A DNA stretch of 64,000 nucleotides from Stutzerimonas xanthomarina (lineage in GTDB: Bacteria > Pseudomonadota > Gammaproteobacteria > Pseudomonadales > Pseudomonadaceae). The first letter of the stretch is position 1. Each line of letters starts with the position of its first letter. A program made the position numbers and the translations under genes. Positions 9,376-18,574 of the stretch are shown here, piece after piece. The notes below the pieces were generated by a model that saw only the letters and a list, made by a program, of their open reading frames with translations, had not been told where the DNA came from and did not search any database. The DNA is taken from the NCBI RefSeq assembly GCF_003935375.1, contig NZ_RHQM01000002.1, forward strand, positions 62,001 through 126,000, written 5' to 3'.

Positions 9376-10689
9376 TCAGGTAAAGAACAGCGGCACCACC
9401 ACGCTGGAGATCAGCAGGATCAGCGCGCCGCCCAGGCGCGAGGATATCTGTGCGAAGGGCATCAGCGACATGCGACGCGCGGCGGACAATACCGCGACAT
9501 CACCGGTGCCGCCCATGTTGGCCATGCACAGCCCGGCGGTGATCGCCGATTCAATCGGGTAGAAGCCCACCAGTTTGCCTACCAGGCCCGCGCCGAATGC
9601 CGCACCGGCGACCACGGCGAAAACGATCAGCACATAGGTCAGCGAGATGGCGTCGATCACCTGACCGAGGTCGGTGAAGGCCACGCCGATGCCGAACAGC
9701 AGGGCGAACGTCCAGTTGCGCGCGACGAAGCGGAACCACTGGGAGGCGGCGTCGTTGATCGACTCGGGCACCAGGTTGCTCACCTTGAGCAGCGCCACCA
9801 GCACGATCATCAGGGCGTAGGGATGCAGCGGCACGAACTCGCCGAGAATCTGCCCGGCGACGAAGAAGCTCAGCGCCGCGACCAGACCGACGCCCAGCGC
9901 CGGCAGTGTGATAGGCCCTTCCTTCTCGTTGACGTCCACGCCGGGCATCATCTGGCCGTTGCCGGTCAGCGATGGATAGCGGTTGCCGAGGCCATTGAGC
10001 AGCCCGGCGATGATGATCGCGAAGACGTTGCCCAGCGCCAGGGCCGGCACCAGGATCGAGATGTAGTAGCTGGCCGGCTGGCCGAGCAGCTGCTCGTAGA
10101 TCTGGCTCATCGGTACCGCGCCGGCGCCCATGCCGCCGCCCATGATTGGCATGGCGATGACCACCACCGCATCCTGCGGCGAGAAACCCAGCAGCGCGCC
10201 CACGGCCATGGCGAACAGCGCGGCGAACAGCACCGAGCAGAGCAGCGGCAACGCATAGCGCGAGCCGACCTTGACCAGCACCTTGGCGTCCATGCCGAGG
10301 ATGCTGCCGGTGATCAGCGCGGCGATATAGAAGTCGAGAAAGCCGCCGCCCTTCATGAAGCTGGCGACGTCATCGGCCACGGCTGCCGGCAGCCAGCCGA
10401 AATAGACCATCGCCGCGGCGCCGAACAGCGCCAGGATCGCGCCGCCGCCGAGGTAGGTCTTGATGATCGGTAGTCGGTCACCGGCGAAGCCAAGCAGCTC
10501 GCCGAGCAGCATCATCACCAGCAGCGCGCCGATCATGCCGCTGGGCAGCGTGTCGGTAGCGATGGCGGCGGCCATGACGAGCAAGGCGATGGCGAACAGA
10601 GGCAACGGCAGGTTGAAGATGCGTTGGGACAGCAGGGGAATGTTCGGGCTGCCTTCAGGCACGGCAGCGCTCAGCGTGGTCCGATTCAT
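9376..10689 (-). CDS. 2-hydroxycarboxylate transporter (CitS/CimH family)
   Basis: A 437-residue inner-membrane carrier with about 11 hydrophobic spans. It has the two family re-entrant loop signatures, GGGMGAGAVPMS (middle) and NMGGTGDVAVLSAARRM (near the C-terminus), typical of the 2HCT family. Members move citrate, malate or lactate with Na+ or H+. The family arginine in the C-terminal region is present (SAARRMSLMPF). It is divergent from a CitA/CitB-like two-component system that probably controls it, and convergent with a damaged chemoreceptor, so the cluster looks like a carboxylate sensing-uptake unit. The exact substrate cannot be read from the sequence. Confidence 0.9.
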   Translation of the reverse strand: MNRTTLSAAVPEGSPNIPLLSQRIFNLPLPLFAIALLVMAAAIATDTLPSGMIGALLVMMLLGELLGFAGDRLPIIKTYLGGGAILALFGAAAMVYFGWLPAAVADDVASFMKGGGFLDFYIAALITGSILGMDAKVLVKVGSRYALPLLCSVLFAALFAMAVGALLGFSPQDAVVVIAMPIMGGGMGAGAVPMSQIYEQLLGQPASYYISILVPALALGNVFAIIIAGLLNGLGNRYPSLTGNGQMMPGVDVNEKEGPITLPALGVGLVAALSFFVAGQILGEFVPLHPYALMIVLVALLKVSNLVPESINDAASQWFRFVARNWTFALLFGIGVAFTDLGQVIDAISLTYVLIVFAVVAGAAFGAGLVGKLVGFYPIESAITAGLCMANMGGTGDVAVLSAARRMSLMPFAQISSRLGGALILLISSVVVPLFFT

Positions 10690-10932
10690 TGTTGTACTCC
10701 TTCGAACGTGGCGGCCAGGCGGCGCACGTACGGGTGATGTTTGCGAATGCGCGGTCGGACAACCACGCCGGGGCTACCTTAAGCAGAGATGCTTCGCGGC
10801 CAATGTTTGGCGAAGTTAAAAAACCATTACGAAACTAAAAAAAGTGGAGCCGAGCTTGACCCTGGAGCACAGGGCTGGCTCGATCCGGCCCTCTAGCGCG
10901 GCGCGTCGAGCGTCCGCTCATGCACTGGAGTG
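10690..10932. promoter_or_regulatory. Divergent control region with A-rich direct repeats
   Basis: A 243-base region between the transporter and the kinase gene. It contains AGTTAAAAAA (10814-10823) and AACTAAAAAA (10833-10842), 19 bases apart in an otherwise GC-rich stretch, the kind of A/T-rich tract bound by CitB/DcuR regulators. No convincing promoter hexamer pair was recognised. Binding is inference. Confidence 0.35.
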
Positions 10933-12546
10933 ATGGCTGTGCGCTTGCGCCTGAATACGCTGATCTCGCTGCTGGTCGCCGTCATGGTGGTGCTGGCGCT
11001 GGCGCTCGCCCTCTGGCTGTTCAACGTGCAGCTGCAGGACACCCTCGAAGAGGGGCAGGCTTCGCGGGTGACCAACCTGGCGCAGAGCGTGGCCGCACGC
11101 GCCGACGTGCAGCGAGCGCTGGCCAGCCCGGATGTCGACTTCAGTCCCGATAATCCGTTGCAACGGGACATTGATGGCCTGCGCCAGCGCCTGGGCGTGG
11201 ACTTCATCGTGGTGATGAACCCGCGCGCCCTGCGCCTGACGCACCCGGAGCCGGCCCGCATCGGCCAGGCCTTTCGCGGTGACGACGAAGGCCAGGCGCT
11301 GGCCGGCGAGACCTATGCCTCGCGTGCCGATGGCAGCCTGGGGCGCAGTATTCGCGGTTTCGCTCCGGTGCTGAACGACGAGGGAGCGGTGCTCGGTGCC
11401 GTCTCGGTGGGGGTCACCCTGGCTTCGCTCGGCGAACTGCTCAAGGCTCATCAGCGTGGCGTGGTGCTCGGTGTACTGGCGTTGATGCTGGTCACCGCCC
11501 TGGGTGCGCACATGCTGGCACGCTATATCAAGCGCGTGCTGCTGGGGCTGGAACCCTACGAGATCACCTGGCTGGTGGAGGAGCGTCAGGCGATGCTGGC
11601 CTCGGTGCGCGAAGGCGTTCTGGCGGTTGACGACCAGGCGCGCATCACCCTGGTCAACCCCGCCGCCGAGCGCCTGCTGGCCAGCACCGGCCTCGGCAAA
11701 CCACCGCTGGGCCGGCCGATCGCCGAATACCTGCCCAACAGTGGCCTGCCCGAGGTGCTGGCCAGCGCGACGGAGCAGCGGGATCGTGAGTTCAGCCTCA
11801 ACGGTCGGGCGATCCTCGCCAATCGTGCGCCGATCCGTCATCAGGGCCGGGTGATCGGTGCCATCGCGACCTTCCGCGACAAGAGCGAAGTCAACGCGCT
11901 AGCCGAGCAGCTGACCGGTGTCAGCCGCTATGCCGAAGCGTTGCGGGCGGCGACCCACGAATTCAAGAACAAGCTGCACGTGCTGCTCGGCCTGGCACAG
12001 ATGGGTGATCTGGATGCCCTACGCGCCTATCTGCGCGACCTTGCCGATCACCAGCTGGCGCCGGCGACGTCCCTGGTCGAGGGGATTGGCGAGCCGGTGC
12101 TGGCGGGCTTTCTGCTCGGCAAGCAGAGCGAGGCCCGCGAGCGCGGCATCCTCTTTCAGGTGGATGTCGAGCACCCGGTGCCTGCCGCCGCGCCCGAGCA
12201 GATCCATGGCCTGGTGACCATCCTCGGCAACCTGCTGGAAAACGCCTTCGAAGCGGTGGCCGAAGAGGACGAGCGACGGGTCAACCTGACGCTGGACTAC
12301 GACGAAGCGCTGCTCTCGCTGCACGTGCAGGACAGCGGTGGCGGAATCGAAGCCGCAGTGCGCGAGCAGATCTTCCAGCGCGGCGTATCCACCAAGGGCG
12401 AGCGGCGTGGCATCGGCCTGGCCGCGGTGCAGGAGCAGGTCGAAGCCTGGGGCGGTAGCCTGGCGGTGTATTCCGAGGCCGGTCGTGGCAGCCTGTTCGA
12501 GGTTGAATTGCCCTATCGGAGCGCCGCGGGAGACGTCGAATCATGA
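10933..12546 (+). CDS. CitA/DcuS-type sensor histidine kinase
   Basis: About 537 residues. A membrane segment (about residues 10-30) is followed by a periplasmic PASp/Cache-type sensor (about 35-170), a second membrane segment and a cytosolic PAS domain. The phosphoacceptor motif THEFKNKLHVLLGL is diagnostic of the CitA/DcuS family, and an HATPase domain with NLLENAFEAV and KGERRGIGLAAV completes it. Such kinases sense extracellular di- or tricarboxylates. The start is uncertain: GTG 10930, ATG 10933 or GTG 10939 all fit, and GGAG at 10927-10930 spaces best to 10939. The stop overlaps the next ATG (ATGA), so kinase and regulator are coupled. Probable target: the divergent 2HCT transporter. 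Confidence 0.9.
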   Translation: MAVRLRLNTLISLLVAVMVVLALALALWLFNVQLQDTLEEGQASRVTNLAQSVAARADVQRALASPDVDFSPDNPLQRDIDGLRQRLGVDFIVVMNPRALRLTHPEPARIGQAFRGDDEGQALAGETYASRADGSLGRSIRGFAPVLNDEGAVLGAVSVGVTLASLGELLKAHQRGVVLGVLALMLVTALGAHMLARYIKRVLLGLEPYEITWLVEERQAMLASVREGVLAVDDQARITLVNPAAERLLASTGLGKPPLGRPIAEYLPNSGLPEVLASATEQRDREFSLNGRAILANRAPIRHQGRVIGAIATFRDKSEVNALAEQLTGVSRYAEALRAATHEFKNKLHVLLGLAQMGDLDALRAYLRDLADHQLAPATSLVEGIGEPVLAGFLLGKQSEARERGILFQVDVEHPVPAAAPEQIHGLVTILGNLLENAFEAVAEEDERRVNLTLDYDEALLSLHVQDSGGGIEAAVREQIFQRGVSTKGERRGIGLAAVQEQVEAWGGSLAVYSEAGRGSLFEVELPYRSAAGDVES

Positions 12547-13268
12547 AAGCAGTCATGCGCGTGCTGATCGTCGAGGACGACCCGATGGTCATGCGCCTGA
12601 ACGTCGATTACCTGGCCCGGCTCGAGGGGGTCGAGCTGGTCGGCCAGTGCGAGAGCGTGCCGACCGCGCTCGAACTGCTGGAGCGCGAGGCGGTGGACCT
12701 GCTGCTGCTCGACGTCTACCTGCGCAACCGCTCCGGGCTGGAGGTACTGCGCCATCTGCGCGCGCAGGACCGCAACACCGATGCCGTGCTGATCACCGCC
12801 GCTTCGGAGATCGAGACCGTGCGCGCGGCGCAACGTCTCGGCGCGCGGGATTACCTGGTCAAACCGTTCAGTTTCGAGCGCTTCCGCGATGCGGTCGAGG
12901 CCTGCCGCCGTGCCCGCGAGGCGCTGTCCCGCCTGCCGGATCAGCTCGGCCAGGGCGATATCGACCGGCTGTTCAGCCAAGGGCCCGCCACCGACCTGCG
13001 CCGCCCCGGCGACCTGCCCAAGGGGCTGACACCGGCATCGCTGGCGCAGGTGGCGCAGGCGATCCTGGCGCTGGACGAGGACAGCTTCACCAGCGAAACC
13101 CTGCTGCCGGCCACCGGCATGTCGCGCGTGTCGGTGCGCAAGTACCTCAAGCATCTGAGTGATGCACAGCTGCTGGAAGAATCCTTTCACTACGGGCAGA
13201 TCGGCCGGCCCTCGTTTCGCTATCGCTGCCTGGACCGCGCCGCGTTGCAAAGGCTGGTGCAGGGTTAG
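12543..13268 (+). CDS. CitB/DcuR-type response regulator
   Basis: 241 residues. The receiver domain (about 5-120) has acidic pocket EDD at 11-13, phosphoacceptor Asp57 in LLLLDVYL and Lys in YLVKPF. The C-terminal DNA-binding domain has SRVSVRKYLKHL and YGQIGRPSFRYR, the winged-helix pattern of CitB, DcuR and DpiA. It overlaps the kinase gene by 4 bases and converges with the next gene, sharing 4 bases at the stops. A later start at codon 5 (MRVLIVEDD) is possible. It likely activates the 2HCT transporter gene in response to a carboxylate, by analogy to citrate and C4-dicarboxylate systems. Confidence 0.93.
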   Translation: MKAVMRVLIVEDDPMVMRLNVDYLARLEGVELVGQCESVPTALELLEREAVDLLLLDVYLRNRSGLEVLRHLRAQDRNTDAVLITAASEIETVRAAQRLGARDYLVKPFSFERFRDAVEACRRAREALSRLPDQLGQGDIDRLFSQGPATDLRRPGDLPKGLTPASLAQVAQAILALDEDSFTSETLLPATGMSRVSVRKYLKHLSDAQLLEESFHYGQIGRPSFRYRCLDRAALQRLVQG

Positions 13269-14314
13269 GGACGGGTGCCTGCTGCATGCAACGCGCCGAT
13301 GATCTCGCCGAGCAGCCGGTGCAGCGCGTCGCGATGCCCCATGGCGCCGCTGGAGGGCTGCTGGGTGTTGGAGGTCATCACCACCGTCATCTCGAGGCTC
13401 GGCACCACGTAGATCATCTGCCCGCCATAGCCCCAGCCATAGCGCACCGCTTCTCCGCCCAGCTCGGTGATGAACCAGCCATAGCCGTAGCCGTGCCCGG
13501 TGTAGCGCGAGCGGGTGCGGGGTGTCCAGGACGCGTCTATCCAGTCCTGCGACAGCAATCGCTCGCCGGATGCGCTGAGCCCAGCGCGGCGGTAGAGCTC
13601 GCCGAAGGCCAGCAGCGAGCGTGGCGTCATCGCCATCTCGTTGCCGCCCAGGTAGATGCCCTGCGGGTCGCGCGTCCAGGCGCTGATGGTGAAGCCGTCG
13701 AGTGGCGCCAGCCACTGTCGCGCCAGCTGCAATGTGGATTTGCCGGTGCGGCGCGTAAGGCTTGCCGAGAGCAGATGGCTGGAGCCCGTCGAATAGATCA
13801 TCGCCGTGCCGGGGTCGGCCTCGAACGGTCGTGCCAGTGCCGCACGAACCCAGTTGCGACTCGCCACCCAGGCGCCGTAGTTGCGCCCGGAGGTGGAGCC
13901 TAGCCCGGCCTGCATGCTCAGCAGATTGCCAACCGTCACCTGCTGCAGACGTGGATCGGGCTTGCTCGGCAGGTCGGCTGGCAGCAGCTCCGCAATGGGC
14001 TGCTCGACGCTCTCGATGACGCCCTTGTCGATGGCGATGCCGACCAGTGCGGAAATCACCGATTTGGATGCGGACTTGATGTTGCTCGGCGTGGTCGTGC
14101 GATGGCCGTGGTAACCGCGCTCGGCAAGGATCTCGCCACGCTGGGCGATGATCAGGGTTTGCAGCTGCTCCAGGCGCTCGGCCTGCGCGAGTACGGCAGT
14201 CAGCCGGGTATCGGCGACTGCCAGCGGGCAGAGAAGGAACAGCATCGCCAGGCAGAGTGCGCGGCGAGGGCGGGGACTCGATGGGTGCAGGAGGCGCAGG
14301 GCAGGTGAGTGCAT
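13265..14314 (-). CDS. Beta-lactamase-fold serine hydrolase, exported
   Basis: 349 residues with an Arg-rich N-terminus and hydrophobic signal segment ending LAVADT. The nucleophile motif SxxK is seen as SASK at residues 81-84, followed by the family blocks GNLLSMQAGLG, IYSTGSSHLLSASL and GYGYGWFITELGG. This places it with class C beta-lactamase-related hydrolases (esterases, D-aminopeptidases, 6-aminohexanoate-dimer-hydrolase-like enzymes), mostly periplasmic. The substrate cannot be told. The leader is long; starting at MLFLLCPLA would also give a signal peptide. Convergent with the CitB-type regulator and downstream of the siderophore cluster; no clear link to either. Confidence 0.85.
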   Translation of the reverse strand: MHSPALRLLHPSSPRPRRALCLAMLFLLCPLAVADTRLTAVLAQAERLEQLQTLIIAQRGEILAERGYHGHRTTTPSNIKSASKSVISALVGIAIDKGVIESVEQPIAELLPADLPSKPDPRLQQVTVGNLLSMQAGLGSTSGRNYGAWVASRNWVRAALARPFEADPGTAMIYSTGSSHLLSASLTRRTGKSTLQLARQWLAPLDGFTISAWTRDPQGIYLGGNEMAMTPRSLLAFGELYRRAGLSASGERLLSQDWIDASWTPRTRSRYTGHGYGYGWFITELGGEAVRYGWGYGGQMIYVVPSLEMTVVMTSNTQQPSSGAMGHRDALHRLLGEIIGALHAAGTRP

Positions 14315-14393
14315 GCAGGGTTCGACCCTGGCCTGGCGCCACCGTGCAGTCCGGGAGCCGGCCGGCGGTCCGGCTCTCGGATGCCGAGCGAGG

Positions 14394-14840
14394 TTACTGG
14401 CGAATCCAGGTCTGCGTACGGCCCAGCGCCTCGATGCCGATGTAGCCGCGGACCTCCAGCTTGTCGCCGCCTTCGACCAGCCTGGCCTTGGCGCGGTAGG
14501 TCTTGCCCTTGGCCGGGTCGAGGATGGTGCCGTCGCTCCAGGCCTGTTCGCCGTCCGGCTTGAGGTCCCAGAGAATGGTCATGCCGGTGATGGGCTGATC
14601 CTTGCGCTCGCCGTCGCATTCGCTGCAGACCGGGTTCGGCCCGTGATCCGATTTCAGGATTTCGGCGACCTTGCCGCTCAGCGTGCCGTCAGCGGCCTGC
14701 TGGATTTCGACGATGGACTTGGGCTTGCCGGTTTCGTCGTCGATGGTCTGCCAGCGGCCGGCAGGCGATTCGGCGGCAAAGGCCAGTGACGAGAGCGAGA
14801 GTGGCAGGGCCAGCAGCAGGGCATTGAAAAGAGGACGCAT
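14394..14840 (-). CDS. DUF2147 exported protein
   Basis: 148 residues: signal peptide MRPLFNALLLALPLSLSSLAFA, then a compact lipocalin-like beta domain beginning ESPAGRWQTIDDETGKPKS, as in DUF2147 proteins. A Cys pair in PVCSECDG could bind metal or form a disulfide. The ATG at 14838-14840 has GGAGAC upstream; a longer frame from 15290 lacks a leader and overlaps the esterase gene. Function is unknown; DUF2147 proteins are periplasmic. It follows the siderophore esterase gene by about 100 bases on the same strand and could be its last operon member. Confidence 0.85.
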   Translation of the reverse strand: MRPLFNALLLALPLSLSSLAFAAESPAGRWQTIDDETGKPKSIVEIQQAADGTLSGKVAEILKSDHGPNPVCSECDGERKDQPITGMTILWDLKPDGEQAWSDGTILDPAKGKTYRAKARLVEGGDKLEVRGYIGIEALGRTQTWIRQ

Positions 14841-14944
14841 GGTGTCTCCAGTGATGGAAAAGGCAGCGCCGACTCTAGCACCGGGCATTTGCCTGCACTT
14901 GCCCTGGCCGGCTGACCGGTCGGTTCTCGTCGCTTTCGTCATCC

Positions 14945-15895
14945 TCAGTCGTCCTGATCGCGGGATGGCTGGCGCCCGATCGCGGCCGCTAACGCCAGTG
15001 CCACGACCGAGCTGTGTGCGGCGTTGGTGCCGTGGTTGGCTCCCGGAAACAGCTGGAATTCGCTGTGCAGGCCGTGGCTGGACAGCCGCTGCAGGCGGTC
15101 GACCAGATCCCGGGCATTGCCGACCATGCGCCGCTCGGCCATATGGCGCTGGCGCGGGTCGTCCATGGCGGCATCCGCCGCGGGCTCTTCGGCACCGCCA
15201 GCCGTGACCAGCAGGCGCGCGGCGACAGGTTGGTCCACGAGCTGCCGTTCGAACGCTTCGAGCGTGCGTTCGACGTAGCCCTTGTACCACCAGATCGACG
15301 GACTGGCGGCCACATAGCCCTGAAATGCCTGCGGCTTGGTGAACAGTGTGTAGAGGGTGAACAGACCGCCGTAGGAATGGCCGAACAGGGTCTGCCGTCG
15401 GGCGTCTACCTGGTAGCGCTTGGCGATCAGTGGTTTGAGTTCGTGCTCGATAAAGGCCAGAAAGTCATCGGCACCGCCCGATGGCGGCGGTTCGCGGCCC
15501 GGCAGGCGCTGGCGATCGTCGGCTTTGGGCGTGTAATCCTCGGCACGCGCCTTGAAGTCGTACAGGGCCTCGCCGGGGTAGCCGATGCCAACCACCAGTA
15601 CCGAATCGCGAAGATTAGGGTCAGGCCGATCCTCCAGCGCCTGGGCCTGGATCGCCAGCCCCGGAAACAGGGCGTTGCCATCCAGCGCATAGAGCACCGG
15701 ATAGCCACCCGGCGGTGGCGCGTGTCGCGGCTCCGAGACGAAGATGCGGTAGTCCTTGCCAGTGCGTTGCGAATGCAGGTCACGCTGGCTGCTGTGCGGC
15801 AGCTGAACCGGCTGCCAGCCGGCTTCTTCCACGGCGTGTGCCTGTGCGGCGGCAAGCCCCAGGCCGGCCAGCAGGGCGAGCAGGGCACCTTTCAT
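14945..15895 (-). CDS. Periplasmic alpha/beta hydrolase, putative siderophore esterase
   Basis: 316 residues with a signal peptide (MKGALLALLAGLGLAAAQAHA) and an esterase-D/IroE-like fold. Seen: YPVLYALDGNALFP, the oxyanion/substrate segment VVGIGYPG, the nucleophile elbow GHSYGG and the catalytic His in PGANHG near the C-terminus. IroE, Fes and PfeE-type enzymes hydrolyse ferric-enterobactin or related triscatecholates. Its position downstream of a TonB siderophore receptor and its 4-base overlap with the DUF2218 gene support a role in releasing iron from an imported siderophore (inference). A leader suggests the reaction occurs in the periplasm. Confidence 0.85.
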   Translation of the reverse strand: MKGALLALLAGLGLAAAQAHAVEEAGWQPVQLPHSSQRDLHSQRTGKDYRIFVSEPRHAPPPGGYPVLYALDGNALFPGLAIQAQALEDRPDPNLRDSVLVVGIGYPGEALYDFKARAEDYTPKADDRQRLPGREPPPSGGADDFLAFIEHELKPLIAKRYQVDARRQTLFGHSYGGLFTLYTLFTKPQAFQGYVAASPSIWWYKGYVERTLEAFERQLVDQPVAARLLVTAGGAEEPAADAAMDDPRQRHMAERRMVGNARDLVDRLQRLSSHGLHSEFQLFPGANHGTNAAHSSVVALALAAAIGRQPSRDQDD

Positions 15896-16209
15896 GGCTC
15901 GGCCTGCCTGTGGCGTGGCGGCAGTGGCCCGTCCAACCAGTTCACCTTCAGTGCTTCCTCGCCCGAGAAGCGATGGAGGTGGTCGTCGATGACGAAGCGC
16001 AGGCGCTTTTCCGCCTCGCCGGCCTCGGCCTGGCAGTCGATCAGCAGTCGCTCGTCATCGGCGAGCATCAGGCACTGGCCGAAGGCGAATTCGACCTGCG
16101 CCTGACGTTCGTCCAGCTGGACTTCGGCCTTGTGCGCGAAGTGTTTGCACAGCCGCATCATGTTGCGTGACGCGCGGGGTGTCGCCACCTGGGCGTGAAA
16201 CTGGGGCAT
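15892..16209 (-). CDS. DUF2218 family protein
   Basis: A 105-residue cytosolic protein beginning MPQFHAQVATPRASRNMMRL. It has the family pattern of a small alpha/beta protein ending in the RFSGEEALKVNWL region. DUF2218 genes are regularly found beside siderophore receptors and ferric reductases, but no activity is established to my knowledge. It is translationally coupled to the esterase gene (4-base overlap) and follows the receptor by 54 bases, so it is part of a receptor-DUF2218-esterase operon under the same Fur box. Confidence 0.85.
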   Translation of the reverse strand: MPQFHAQVATPRASRNMMRLCKHFAHKAEVQLDERQAQVEFAFGQCLMLADDERLLIDCQAEAGEAEKRLRFVIDDHLHRFSGEEALKVNWLDGPLPPRHRQAEP

Positions 16210-16263
16210 GGTGATCTCCGGAAGTCAGCCGCCGACGCCTACGGGCGCAGGCGGCCAGGTGGA

Positions 16264-18402
16264 TCAGAACTCGTAACGGGCGCCCACCGTGAAGCTGCGC
16301 GACGGGCCGTAGAAGTTGAAGGTGCCGACGCTGCCAACCCGCGAAACGTATTTGCGGTCGAGCAGGTTGTTCACGTCGAAGGTGCCGGTCAGCTTGTCGG
16401 TGATCGGGTAGGACAGCTTGGCATCCACCACTGCATATCCTGGTGCGCTGAGGCGCGGGCTGCTGGCGCGTTCGATGTAGTAGTCGCTCATCGCGGTCAC
16501 GCCACCACCGATCCCCAGGCCGCGCAGGGCACCGCCGGGCAGGGTGTACTTGGTCCACAGCGAGGCCTGGTGCTGGGGCATCAGCGCGAAGAGCGCGTTG
16601 TCGTCACCGGCCAGGTTCTCGGTCTTCATGTAGGTGTAGCCGGCCAGCACTTCCCAGTCGGGGGTCAGGTAGCCGCTGATTTCCAGATCGCCACCGCGGA
16701 TGCGGGTCTTGCCGGTGGCCTCGTAGACGCCGCTGATCGGCGTGCCGCTGTCATCGATGGCGCCGGCCGCGCGGTTCTCGTCGGTGAGCTGGAAGGCGGT
16801 GATGCGCGCATTGAGGTCGCCGCCGAAATAGCTGCCCTTGATGCCCACCTCGTACTGTTCGCCTTCGCGCGGGTCGATGATGCGGCCGTCGGCACCGGCC
16901 TCGCTCTGCGGCTTGAATACCTGCGAGTAGCTGGCGTAGAGGGAGTGCTGGTCATCCAGATCGAACACCAGGCCGCCGTAGGGCGTGACATAGCCGGACT
17001 CGCGCACATCCTGCGTGGCGCTGCTGTTCTCGCCTTCGAAGCTGCTGACCCGCGCGCCGCCGATCAGCGCCAGGCGCTGGATCGGGCGGAAGGTCAGCTT
17101 GGCGTAGAGGCCGGCTTCGCGCTCATCGGTTTCGGTCGGTGTGCCGAAGGTGACGTTCGGCTTGCTGGTGTCGCCCGGCTGGTAGCTGGCGACGTCGATG
17201 GCGCCGAGATTGCCGCGGGCGTCCGCATACTCGGTCTCGTAGCGTTTGAAATCGCTGCCGATGACGAACTCGCTGACCTGCCCGAGCAGCTCGAACGGCT
17301 GGCTGTAGTTGGCATCGACGGCGAGGGTGTCCTGCTCCAGATCGCGGGCGGTGTAGGCCAGGCTGGTCGCGCCGCTGTTGACGTTGCGCGCGGTGAAGGC
17401 ATAGAGGTAATCGGTCGCGCGCCTGGAGCCGCGCACCGCCACGCGACCGTAGCCGCCATTGTCGAAGCGATGGGTCAGCTCGGCGACGACGTCGGTGCCG
17501 CGGCTGTCGAAATCTTCCCAGTCGGCGCCCAGGTAGGTCGAGCGGCTGAAGTCTTCCAGGCTGCCGTCGATGGCGGCCGGATAGCCGTTGTGCGGAAGGA
17601 TGTCCTTGGTCTGGTGAATCAGCCCGAAAGACATGACGGTGGCGTCGGACAGGTCGATGTCCAGTGCGCCATAGAAGCTCTCGCTGGTGTTGGCGTTGTA
17701 GTCGACCTCGCCGTTGGTGTCGGCGCGGGAGATCACCGTACGGCCGCGCACGCGCCCCTGCTCGTCGAGCGGGCCGGACAGGTCGGCTTCCAGGTAATGG
17801 GTGTCCCAGCTGCCGTAGCGCCCGGTCAGGCTGCCCTGGAATTCGCGGGTCGGGCGCTTGCGCACCATGTTGACGATGCCGCCCATCTCGCTGGTGCTGT
17901 TGAACAGCCCGGACGGCCCGCGCATGACCTCGACCCGATCGAACGGCGACAGCGACGGCAGCGTGCCGTTGATGCTGGCCATCGGCGCGGGCAGGCCATC
18001 GATGTTGAATTCGTCGTACTCGTAGCCGCGCGCATAGATCGACGAGCGCCCGCTGTCGTTGCTCAGGGTGCGCAGGCCGGTGGAGTACTTGGCCAGGTCA
18101 TCCAGGTTCACGAACTGGCGGTCGCGGATGTAATCGCTGGTGTACACGCTGATCGACTGCGGGATGTCGCGCAGTTCGGCCGGCGTCTTGGTGCCGACGG
18201 TGGCGGCCGGCACGGTGTAGCCGCCGCTTTGCTCCGAAGACGGCATGTCGTACAGGCGGTTGCCTTCTACGGTGATGCTCTCCAGCTGCGCCGGTTCGGC
18301 CTGGGCGGCGACACTCTGCGCCAGGGCGCTCAACGGAAATGGGGCGAGCAGGCCGGCGAGCAGCAATGGCCTGAGGCTTGAGGTGCGGAGAATTCTGTCC
18401 AT
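16264..18402 (-). CDS. TonB-dependent ferric siderophore receptor
   Basis: 712 residues. A signal peptide (ending SALAQS) precedes a TonB-box-like stretch ESITVEG near residue 41 and a plug domain with DIPQSISVY, GYEYDEFNIDGLPAP and DRVEVMRGPSGLF. A 22-strand-type barrel closes with the C-terminal aromatic, ...GARYEF. This matches siderophore receptors of the FhuE/FoxA/FpvA class; no N-terminal signalling extension for a FecR-type system is present. The start is MDRILRTS at 18400-18402. A Fur box lies 51-69 bases upstream, and the AraC-type regulator is divergent. The specific siderophore cannot be assigned; the adjacent esterase hints at an ester-containing (catecholate) ligand. Confidence 0.94.
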   Translation of the reverse strand: MDRILRTSSLRPLLLAGLLAPFPLSALAQSVAAQAEPAQLESITVEGNRLYDMPSSEQSGGYTVPAATVGTKTPAELRDIPQSISVYTSDYIRDRQFVNLDDLAKYSTGLRTLSNDSGRSSIYARGYEYDEFNIDGLPAPMASINGTLPSLSPFDRVEVMRGPSGLFNSTSEMGGIVNMVRKRPTREFQGSLTGRYGSWDTHYLEADLSGPLDEQGRVRGRTVISRADTNGEVDYNANTSESFYGALDIDLSDATVMSFGLIHQTKDILPHNGYPAAIDGSLEDFSRSTYLGADWEDFDSRGTDVVAELTHRFDNGGYGRVAVRGSRRATDYLYAFTARNVNSGATSLAYTARDLEQDTLAVDANYSQPFELLGQVSEFVIGSDFKRYETEYADARGNLGAIDVASYQPGDTSKPNVTFGTPTETDEREAGLYAKLTFRPIQRLALIGGARVSSFEGENSSATQDVRESGYVTPYGGLVFDLDDQHSLYASYSQVFKPQSEAGADGRIIDPREGEQYEVGIKGSYFGGDLNARITAFQLTDENRAAGAIDDSGTPISGVYEATGKTRIRGGDLEISGYLTPDWEVLAGYTYMKTENLAGDDNALFALMPQHQASLWTKYTLPGGALRGLGIGGGVTAMSDYYIERASSPRLSAPGYAVVDAKLSYPITDKLTGTFDVNNLLDRKYVSRVGSVGTFNFYGPSRSFTVGARYEF

Positions 18403-18452
18403 GGGCGGCTCCTGTCGCAGCGGCGGCGACGTGTTGGCAAACGTTCGCGCTA

Positions 18453-18471
18453 CTTAATGATAATGATTTGC
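18453..18471. promoter_or_regulatory. Fur box
   Basis: CTTAATGATAATGATTTGC matches the 19-base Fur consensus in 14 positions, with a run of ten identical bases (TAATGATAAT). It lies between the divergent TonB receptor and AraC regulator genes, so iron repression of both is likely. Confidence 0.8.
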
Positions 18472-18574
18472 ATCAAAAGATGTCGGCGCGTAGTCTGCCA
18501 CCCAGCCGCTTCGCGAACCTTTGCGGGGCCGAACATTTGCTTTGCAATCCCGTCAGTTCGAGGCGCAGCGCCGC

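Noticed and set aside
15014-16105. 363-residue open frame on the plus strand
   Set aside because: Covers the esterase and DUF2218 genes in antisense; those show a leader, catalytic motifs and overlapping starts and stops.
16195-18381. 728-residue open frame on the plus strand
   Set aside because: It lies antisense to the TonB receptor, has no recognisable domain or leader, and its composition is that of a GC-rich shadow frame.
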